DNA from: Hofstenia miamia
Taxonomy: Eukaryota; Xenacoelomorpha; Acoela
DNA length: 64,000 nt
Direction: 5' to 3'
Assembly: GCA_004352715.1 (NCBI GenBank)
Contig: SCFE01000062.1
Location: forward strand, 1,900,840 to 1,964,839
In this document: positions 57,350 through 64,000 of the stretch, in pieces
Numbering within the stretch: the stretch's first letter is position 1
Layout of the letters: every line of letters begins with the position of its first letter
Position numbers and translations under genes: made by a program
Notes under the pieces: generated by a model
What the model was told of the DNA's origin: nothing
Database searches by the model: none
The model's input: only the letters and a program-made list of their open reading frames with translations

Positions 57350-58283
57350 TGCACATGGTGTCCAGGATTTCGTGGCAAAAACTAAATGCCAATAATTTTT
57401 AAAAAGTTGCTCTATAAGAATATTTTTCGATTTCCTCCTATTTCGTGAATGAGGGAATTTACTTTTATCATTTCGGTTTTGTGGTTACGATTGATTATGA
57501 ACAATATTTTTTTATTTTAAGAGGACCATGTATGTACTACTGCATAAACTGAGAGTAATATCAAATATTTGCATTCCAACCTTAATATCCACTCAGTTTC
57601 ATGATCATGCATGTTGACTGATTACATAATTCTTCAGCTCAAAGCAAGGCGAAAATTGTCATTAACAATATTCCAGCAAGATGGAGCGGGGCCACATACT
57701 GCTCATCAAACTTTCCAGCTTCTCAACTCAAAGTTTCCTGGACAGGTAATCTCGCAAAGAGGCGAATTTGTTTGGCCGGCGTATTCACCCAATCTTTCAT
57801 CAATTGATTTTGTTTTCTGCTTCTCAAAGAGCAGAATACATGTTCAGAGCTTCGATGACACATAGGATCTCAAAGATGCCATCATGACTACTGCGAGCGA
57901 AATCTCACAAGACTTCTAAAGGTCGACAGTTGAATCAATCATCAGAAGGTGTCACTTGTCTGGAAGAGGATGGTGATGTGTTTGACAGATAGATTTATTG
58001 ATCATTATATTCACATCCATTCCTTTAATTTTGAATTACTCATGATAAAAGAGCGTATTTCAGTCAAGGATTTTTTTTCATTGATACTCGATTCGTAAAA
58101 AATGTGTGAGTTTCTTAAATAAAAAAATATTGTTTATAATCAATCCCAACCACAAAGCTGAAATGAAAAAAGTAAATCCCCTCATTCAAGAAGTAAGAGG
58201 AATTCAAAAATGATTATACAAATTGATTTCTTAGAAATTATAGGCATTTTGTTTTTGCCATAAAATCCTGGACACCCCATAGT
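57350..58283 (+). mobile_element. mariner-type element with long inverted ends, internally deleted
   Basis: The ends are inverted copies: left TGTCCAGGATTTCGTGGCAA (from 57359) and right TTGCCATAAAATCCTGGACA (to 58275). The similarity continues for about 170 bp inward on both sides (blocks near TGAATGAGGG, TGTGGTTNNGATTGATTAT and CAATATTTTTTTAT). TA dinucleotides at 57348-57349 and 58284-58285 fit a TA target duplication. Inside, on the + strand, is the C-terminal part of a Tc1/mariner transposase. The N-terminal DNA-binding part and first catalytic Asp are gone. At 934 bp it is shorter than autonomous relatives, so it is an inactive derivative. Confidence 0.8.
57620..57979 (+). pseudogene. 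mariner-type transposase fragment (DD41D-like spacing)
   Basis: Open from before 57620 to the stop at 57863, then readable on through stops to about 57979. It shows FQQDGAGPHTAHQT (second catalytic Asp), FPGQVISQRGEF, WPAYSPNLSSIDF (third acidic residue) and, after the stops, an RCHLSGRGW end like the C-terminus of this group. Counting from the Asp of QQDG to the Asp of SSID gives 41 intervening residues, the DD41D arrangement, rather than 34 as in classic mariner or Tc1 forms. The usual LTPxDFFLWG is altered to LSSIDFVFCF. The first catalytic Asp is not present. Non-functional. Confidence 0.8.
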
Positions 58284-58429
58284 TATAGAGAACAATGCCA
58301 AATTTCATACTGTATGAATGTACTTTGGGTAATAAAGAGTGTGGAAATAACTTAATGATGTAACATATTTGCTTAAAATACATAACATTATAAAACATAA
58401 CCTGATAATTTTCATTAGAATTGACAGCC

Positions 58430-58433
<4 letters not shown>

Positions 58434-58465
<32 letters not shown>

Positions 58466-58870
58466 NNNNNNNNNNNNNNNNNNNNNNNNNNNNNNNNNNN
58501 NNNNNNNNNNNNNNNNNNNNNNNNNNNNNNNNNNNNNNNNNNNNNNNNNNNNNNNNNNNNNNNNNNNNNNNNNNNNNNNNNNNNNNNNNNNNNNNNNNNN
58601 NNNNNNNNNNNNNNNNNNNNNNNNNNNNNNNNNNNNNNNNNNNNNNNNNNNNNNNNNNNNNNNNNNNNNNNNNNNNNNNNNNNNNNNNNNNNNNNNNNNN
58701 NNNNNNNNNNNNNNNNNNNNNNNNNNNNNNNNNNNNNNNNNNNNNNNNNNNNNNNNNNNNNNNNNNNNNNNNNNNNNNNNNNNNNNNNNNNNNNNNNNNN
58801 NNNNNNNNNNNNNNNNNNNNNNNNNNNNNNNNNNNNNNNNNNNNNNNNNNNNNNNNNNNNNNNNNNNNNN

Positions 58871-58900
<30 letters not shown>
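58434..58900. repeat. (TA)n with 405-N gap
   Basis: TA repeats to about 58463, unknown bases 58466-58870, TA repeats resuming to about 58898. Confidence 0.95.
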
Positions 58901-58902
<2 letters not shown>

Positions 58903-59229
58903 CTTATTATATCATCAAAAATGTTACATTAATATACAAATAAAATTTTTATCCTTGTGCAATACAATATGAACAAAAAATATCACTTAAATGTTAGAGA
59001 TTCAAAACATTAATCCCATAAAAACTTATTGAAATTATTACGAATTATTTTTCTCATAATCTTCCTTTATTCATTCAAAATATTGATTATGTATATACAA
59101 TAGAAATAATTTACAAGTCTACAAGATCTATTAAAAAAATTATATGCAGCTTTACCATATTAGTTCTTCTTAACACAAACAAATAATAAAATTTTATGAT
59201 CTTGTGGAATACAATAAGGGCAAAAAAAA

Positions 59230-59757
59230 TTAATATATATTTTTGCACGTTGGAGTTTCAGCATAATGATTATTTAAAAATTCATTGAATTGGTTTGAAT
59301 AGTTTTTAATAGTTTTCCTTGCTCCGTTTAAAATATTGATGTTATATTTACAATATAAATAATTTGCCAGTCTACATGATCTATGAAAAAATTCCTGATC
59401 AGTTTTAACAAGTAACCGTTGCCTTCTAAGTTTATAAGAGTAATGAAAAGATATATGTTGTAACGTAGTCAAATCAACATTTAAAACAGGATCTATTAAG
59501 CAGTAGCTTCCATTCAAATGAAGTTTTAGGGATATTGGAAAAACATTAAAGTTTTGGTGAATTATTTTGTAAATTTTCCTGGTTTAAGATGATTGTTTGT
59601 TTTGCATTCCATACATTTGATCCATACAACAATACATTACGAATCAAATTAATTCTTATTGAAATAAATAAAGAATATTCTTTTTGATAAATCCAAATTT
59701 TGATGTTAATTTTTCAATACTTGCTTAAATATGATCTGCTCAACCTCGCTTTGAAAT

Positions 59758-59760
<3 letters not shown>
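59230..59760 (-). mobile_element. LINE remnant, C-terminal part of reverse transcriptase
   Basis: On the minus strand, 59750-59590 gives a frame with stops and shifts that includes NVLLYGSNVWNAKQT, the YGxxxW motif common near the end of LINE ORF2. Frame 59517-59230 reads LVKTDQEFFHRSCRLANYL and ends NQFNEFLNNHY, similar to the last part of such proteins. It lies in the EGF-gene intron in the same orientation as that gene. It is truncated at the 5' side by a TA array starting at 59761. Confidence 0.6.

Positions 59761-59794
<34 letters not shown>
59761..59794. repeat. (TA)n microsatellite
   Basis: TA array 36 bp downstream, on the minus strand, of the end of the EGF exon at 59830-59955. Confidence 0.95.
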
Positions 59795-59796
<2 letters not shown>

Positions 59797-59829
59797 GTAT
59801 AGCTGTTATTTTTACACATTAAGGCTTAC

Positions 59830-59955
59830 TTATGCAAGATCTGTGATTTTCACCGAGGTATTTTGAGTCATTGCACTGGCATTCATAGCTTCCAATTGAG
59901 TTAATGCAAATATCCTCGCACAATGATTTTCCATAAATTTCGCATTCATTAATGT
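59830..59955 (-). CDS. calcium-binding EGF exon
   Basis: Minus strand: acceptor TTGTATTTCTAG, donor GTAAGC, phase 1 in and out, 126 bp. It reads DINECEIYGKSLCEDICIN, then SIGSYECQCND and ends HRSCI. The calcium-ligand start DINEC, six cysteines, and the CxNxxxxYxCxC hydroxylation consensus are all intact. In place of the usual C-x-x-G-F/Y turn it has CNDSKYLGENHRSC, slightly unusual. It lies 5' of the exons at 55.8 and 53.8 kb in the same gene. Tandem cbEGF modules form calcium-stiffened rods in extracellular proteins. Confidence 0.9.
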   Translation of the reverse strand, partial: TLMNAKFMENHCARIFALTQLEAMNASAMTQNTSVKITDLA

Positions 59956-60688
59956 CTAGAAATACAATTCAAAATTAAACATTTCACGAATCATGCATTG
60001 GGCAAAATAAAACTACAAACACAACGTAGATAATAATAGTAGAATATGTACGGCACACAGTAATTAGTTAAAAATTCCACCGAAGTTTGTAGCATATTTA
60101 GTTTATACTATAAACCAGCTTAAAGATTCGCTAGTACTAATGTAAAATGCATGGTGCAAGGCCTGTTATTATGAAGAAAGCACCCAATATGCATGTAAAC
60201 CATGATGAGAAATTTAGTTTCTTAAAATTTCCCTTGTTGTCCATGACAAGCATTTAATCCCGTTTGGACATATACAAATTTTATGTTAATAGATGTAAAT
60301 TTAATGTGAATTAAGTATCCTTGAAGGAGCCATCAAAAATTAAAATTAGCTGATTTAACTCCACTTTGGTTTTCATTTACCCCTGACTAATGTTTTTTAA
60401 CAATTCTTTACATGGAGAAAAATATCATTCTTCCATTATTTATAAAACATTATTTTTGACATAATTTTGCAGCTAGGGAAGAATTTTATTCATGATTTCT
60501 TGTACAAGTTGTAGCTGTCATTTGAAGATAAATTGCACGTGTCACATAGTATTCACATGAATGAAATGGTGGCCAATGAATTGTATAAGTGTGAAAACTT
60601 TAAGTGAGATTGTATATATTTAGTTCTATAACAGTTTGCTTGCATAATGTGCCTTTATTCAATCTGAAACTCTTGAAATAAAAGATAC
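59956..60688. other. intron of the EGF gene
   Basis: AT-rich; nothing recognised. Confidence 0.6.
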
Positions 60689-60811
60689 CTAAGCAATCAC
60701 CGTTTTTTTCTTGAAAGCCCATTCCGCATACGCATGTATGTCCTTCTACGTGACTAATACATGCATAGTTTGATCCACAAAATACTTCAGACGTTTCACA
60801 ATAATCAATCT
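60689..60811 (-). CDS. EGF exon
   Basis: Minus strand: acceptor GTTCTTTTAG, donor GTATCT, phase 1 in and out, 123 bp. It reads EIDYCETSEVFCGSNYACIS, then GHTCVCGMGFQEKNGDCLG: six cysteines with C-x-C-x-x-GF spacing. The start EIDYC resembles a calcium-binding EGF, but the residue after CI is Ser rather than Asn/Asp, so the hydroxylation consensus is absent. This is the most 5' exon seen for the gene; the signal peptide and earlier modules must be in the N gap at 61581-62149 or beyond the window. Confidence 0.88.
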
Positions 60812-61546
60812 CTAAAAGAACAGACATTCTTAATATTTACAAAACTGTTAGTTGCGAAAAAAAGCTAGCTTGTCGAGAAATCATTCTAATTGGAAGATCT
60901 ACACAAATTTTTAATCAAATTCAACATGTAAATTATTCTAAAATGTGAATATTTTAATACGTTTGTGACCAATGCAACAATTATGAAGGATCAAAGGTTT
61001 TTAAGAAAAATGCAAATACAACTCAGTATAAATTTCCAATCAACTAAGCTCAAGTTGATAAAAAAATTTGATGATTGTAAAAAATTAATTCAAATAAAAC
61101 GAAGTCATTCACGCTAGACAATAATGTTTCAAAAACTTCAAATCAATTGCTTGAAACACGTTGAAGTCCAATATAGTGTACAACTAGTAGAAGCATAGAT
61201 CTAACCGTACTCTGAGTTGAAGCACTTCTAAGATCCTGCTAAACGTTCTTATATATAAAATCACTAAAATGAAATGGGCATTTATTATCTGATTGTAAAA
61301 ATACAGATATTAAGGATATTTATCATATAATTCATCTTAAAAATATCATTTTGACTACTCAAAGGCTCAAAATGTTTGGTGGTATTACTAAATAACATTT
61401 TTGGGTTTTGTAAACTTGTAATTTTTTGTTCATTTACATTAAGTTAACTGAAAATTATTTATTGTAGCTTCTGTTTTTGTCATTATGCAATGCTTTTATC
61501 ATTCTGTATACATCATTTCATTTTCTCTCGCTCTGTCTTTCTCTTT

Positions 61547-61549
<3 letters not shown>
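60812..61549. other. intron or upstream region of the EGF gene
   Basis: AT-rich; no further EGF exon was found. Confidence 0.5.
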
Positions 61550-61580
<31 letters not shown>

Positions 61581-62158
61581 NNNNNNNNNNNNNNNNNNNN
61601 NNNNNNNNNNNNNNNNNNNNNNNNNNNNNNNNNNNNNNNNNNNNNNNNNNNNNNNNNNNNNNNNNNNNNNNNNNNNNNNNNNNNNNNNNNNNNNNNNNNN
61701 NNNNNNNNNNNNNNNNNNNNNNNNNNNNNNNNNNNNNNNNNNNNNNNNNNNNNNNNNNNNNNNNNNNNNNNNNNNNNNNNNNNNNNNNNNNNNNNNNNNN
61801 NNNNNNNNNNNNNNNNNNNNNNNNNNNNNNNNNNNNNNNNNNNNNNNNNNNNNNNNNNNNNNNNNNNNNNNNNNNNNNNNNNNNNNNNNNNNNNNNNNNN
61901 NNNNNNNNNNNNNNNNNNNNNNNNNNNNNNNNNNNNNNNNNNNNNNNNNNNNNNNNNNNNNNNNNNNNNNNNNNNNNNNNNNNNNNNNNNNNNNNNNNNN
62001 NNNNNNNNNNNNNNNNNNNNNNNNNNNNNNNNNNNNNNNNNNNNNNNNNNNNNNNNNNNNNNNNNNNNNNNNNNNNNNNNNNNNNNNNNNNNNNNNNNNN
62101 NNNNNNNNNNNNNNNNNNNNNNNNNNNNNNNNNNNNNNNNNNNNNNNNNGGGGGGGGG
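61550..62158. repeat. (TA)n, 569-N gap, then poly-G edge
   Basis: A TCTC/TCTT-rich run (61523-61549) leads into TA repeats. Unknown bases fill 61581-62149, followed by nine G (62150-62158). The G run at the gap edge is out of keeping with the genome and may be a sequencing or gap-filling artefact. Confidence 0.9.
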
Positions 62159-63398
62159 AGTACTGCTAAAGCACAGTTTCGATAATCATCATAAGCTCAC
62201 TTTTAAATTAGGCCAAATCATAAACTAAAGAAATTTGGGCATAGAGAAAGCTAAGCAAACATTACGCATAATTAGGCCCACTTTGTCAAAATTAAACATG
62301 TCCTCATTCTGTGCTACATTCTAAAATTCTACTAGTAGATGATCCACTTCTTTCATACCTATTATTAATTTTTCCTTTCATGAGCTCTTTCATCCATATG
62401 CTTGGTGCAACGAAATATTTGATGGAAGTGCAGGAAAAACGATATTCACATTTTTGTAATTTATACCTCGCAGTGCCTAAGATGATGGTGAACTATGTGA
62501 TGATGAAATTTGCAGGGATTGTGTTTCGGGTGATAATTATGATGAAAATTTGTGAAAGTGAATATGATCAGCTTTTGTACAGAAGAAATTGATGAAGGCT
62601 ATAATTGATCCCTTTCTTAGTTAGTACTTTCCTCACATCAACCACATTTTATCTCATCAATTTCTCATGTAAGTCCTCTCTCAGGCCAGAGAGTTGAGAA
62701 CTTGGAGGAATCAAAATCAAAGAAGCTCTTTATAGAGAGTTGCATCCAATACCTGTTTTTTCTATAAAAAGTAGATGCTATTTCAATGTAGAAATTTTCT
62801 TCAATAATGTCATATAAATGCCAATGTTCAAAGTAATTAGAGCTATTGACTGACTTATATACTTACCCACTCACTCATTTTCATGCCTAGTCATTCACTT
62901 ACTCATTTTCACATTCATATACTCATTCACTCACTCACTTACCTAGTTAATAATTTTCGTACATATATACTTGCCTACTTACTTACTTACTAACTAATTG
63001 AAGTTCTGAATTGTCAGAGCAACTCTGAAATGAAAGTGAACAAAATATTTTCAAGGTAATTGGTAATTATTAGTACATATCTCAACCATTTGAGTATTTT
63101 TTTATTTATAAATGCTAAGTAAATTATATTACAAGCATGCTATTAAAAAGCCAAATTAAGTCAATTCATTTGGCACCAACCTTCACACTACACTTGGCAG
63201 GGATTTTCATTTAAATTAGCACTATGTTGTCTAAACAAACAACTTTAATTTGGACAATTCAATTATAGCAAAAGCTAAAGAACTGTTGAAATCAGCTTGA
63301 AGCATTAAGACTATTGCTGAGCGAGAGAAACGGAATTTTTCACGTTTTTTAAAACAATTAATGTAAGCATGTCCTGTTTTCCAAAACATTTTTTTCAT

Positions 63399-63400
<2 letters not shown>
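62159..63400. other. non-coding or unrecognised region
   Basis: The open + strand stretch 62311-62592 has no motif I know. It precedes a degenerate ACTC/ACTT tetranucleotide run at 62848-62997. Confidence 0.5.
62848..62997. repeat. degenerate (ACTY)n tetranucleotide repeat
   Basis: Many copies of ACTC, ACTT and TTAC (for example CACTCACTCATT, CTTACTTACTTACTAAC) with interruptions, over about 150 bp. Confidence 0.85.

Positions 63401-63401
<1 letters not shown>

Positions 63402-63431
<30 letters not shown>
63402..63431. repeat. (TA)n microsatellite
   Basis: TA array; the short minus-strand frame running through it is an artefact. Confidence 0.95.
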
Positions 63432-63433
<2 letters not shown>

Positions 63434-63439
63434 TTTGAT

Positions 63440-63890
63440 AGCTCATTCTCTTGCTCATATATGCTTTATACTGAGATGGTCATGAGCAGCTAAACTTTCT
63501 AGAAGCTGAGGGGAAGTAGGCCAAGTTTGTATTCGGGTGTGTAGGATCGTTCTGGCCCTTCTATGAAGGAGGCTTAAGCCCATTCAGTTTTGGGTATAGC
63601 TGATCCAGACATTCGTGTATTCTAGATGGCAGCTTTGATGTCTCGCTTATTGCCACGTATTCTTATGTGTTACCGGAGTTCATATTCGCAGTAGCCAATC
63701 TATCTTATTACTAGTGTTTACTACTTTAAACTGTCTGTGCCTAAGCGGTCACATGAGATGTATTACCCGAACGAGACTAGATACTACGCTATCACTATGT
63801 TTTTGCCGAACTTTTCGGCTTGCAATGTTGATGCTAGAATATATATAGCATCTGTACAATTGATATATAAATAAAGGTTATTTAATGTAA
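63440..63890. other. GC-richer unclassified island, possibly repeat or LTR-like
   Basis: Less AT-rich than its surroundings. It ends with ATATATATAGCATC followed shortly by TATATAAATAAAGG, so a TATA-like and an AATAAA-like motif lie close together, as in some LTRs. No TG...CA boundaries or partner copy were found in the window, so this is only a guess. Confidence 0.25.
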
Positions 63891-64000
63891 GTACTTGGAA
63901 AGGACATTCTACAAATTTCATGCTTGTACAAGTATTAGTTATCTAATGTTTAGCTCTTATGGCAATTGACAGACCTACGATTACACCATATATATATATA

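Noticed and set aside
62311-62592. 93-codon + strand frame next to the large N gap
   Set aside because: No recognisable motif; mixed hydrophobic composition, no splice or conservation evidence.

Overview
The window is a piece of a strongly AT-rich animal genome. It is animal because it carries exons of two metazoan gene types: a synaptotagmin with tandem C2 domains, and a protein with repeated EGF and calcium-binding EGF modules. Splice sites are canonical GT/AG, introns run to about 16 kb, and several non-LTR retrotransposon and Tc1/mariner remnants are present. Nothing seen identifies the phylum; an invertebrate is likely but this is inference. No rRNA, convincing tRNA, CRISPR or prokaryotic gene was seen.

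The + strand from about 6.4 to 51.6 kb holds a synaptotagmin-family gene. Six exons with compatible phases (6379-6550, 20955-21087, 26548-26718, 34081-34210, 35187-35363, 51429-51574) give a complete C2A-C2B cassette of about 308 residues ending in the WHxL motif and a stop. A possible linker exon lies at 1316-1433; the first coding exon and at least one exon between 1434 and 6378 were not found. C2B has lost the acidic residues of both calcium loops and C2A keeps only part of them, so this looks like an atypical, probably calcium-independent C2B synaptotagmin.

The - strand from about 60.8 to 53.6 kb holds five EGF-module exons, all phase 1-1. Transcription runs toward the synaptotagmin gene, so the two genes are convergent, with stops about 2 kb apart. 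The 5' end lies beyond the window or in an assembly gap. The last exon recognised stops inside an EGF module, with AATAAA overlapping the stop.

The introns hold old transposons: LINE fragments at 4.6-6.0 kb (+), 27.2-27.9 kb (-), 46.1-48.2 kb (-) and 59.2-59.8 kb (-); an internally deleted LINE with a probable restriction-like endonuclease end at 45.3-45.96 kb (+); a TA-flanked inverted-repeat element at 45.02-45.24 kb; and a 0.93 kb mariner-type element with long inverted ends at 57.35-58.28 kb, whose transposase fragment has DD41D spacing. TA-dinucleotide arrays of about 20-50 bp recur throughout, and five of the six long N gaps have TA arrays on one or both sides.

Three large duplications (18.3/21.1 kb, 29.6/31.7 kb, 56.5/56.8 kb) have an N or N run exactly at the junction and are most likely assembly artefacts. 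One of them doubles a C2A exon. I do not see a convincing novel multi-gene system here; the best leads are the atypical synaptotagmin, the truncated EGF gene end and the DD41D-type mariner.
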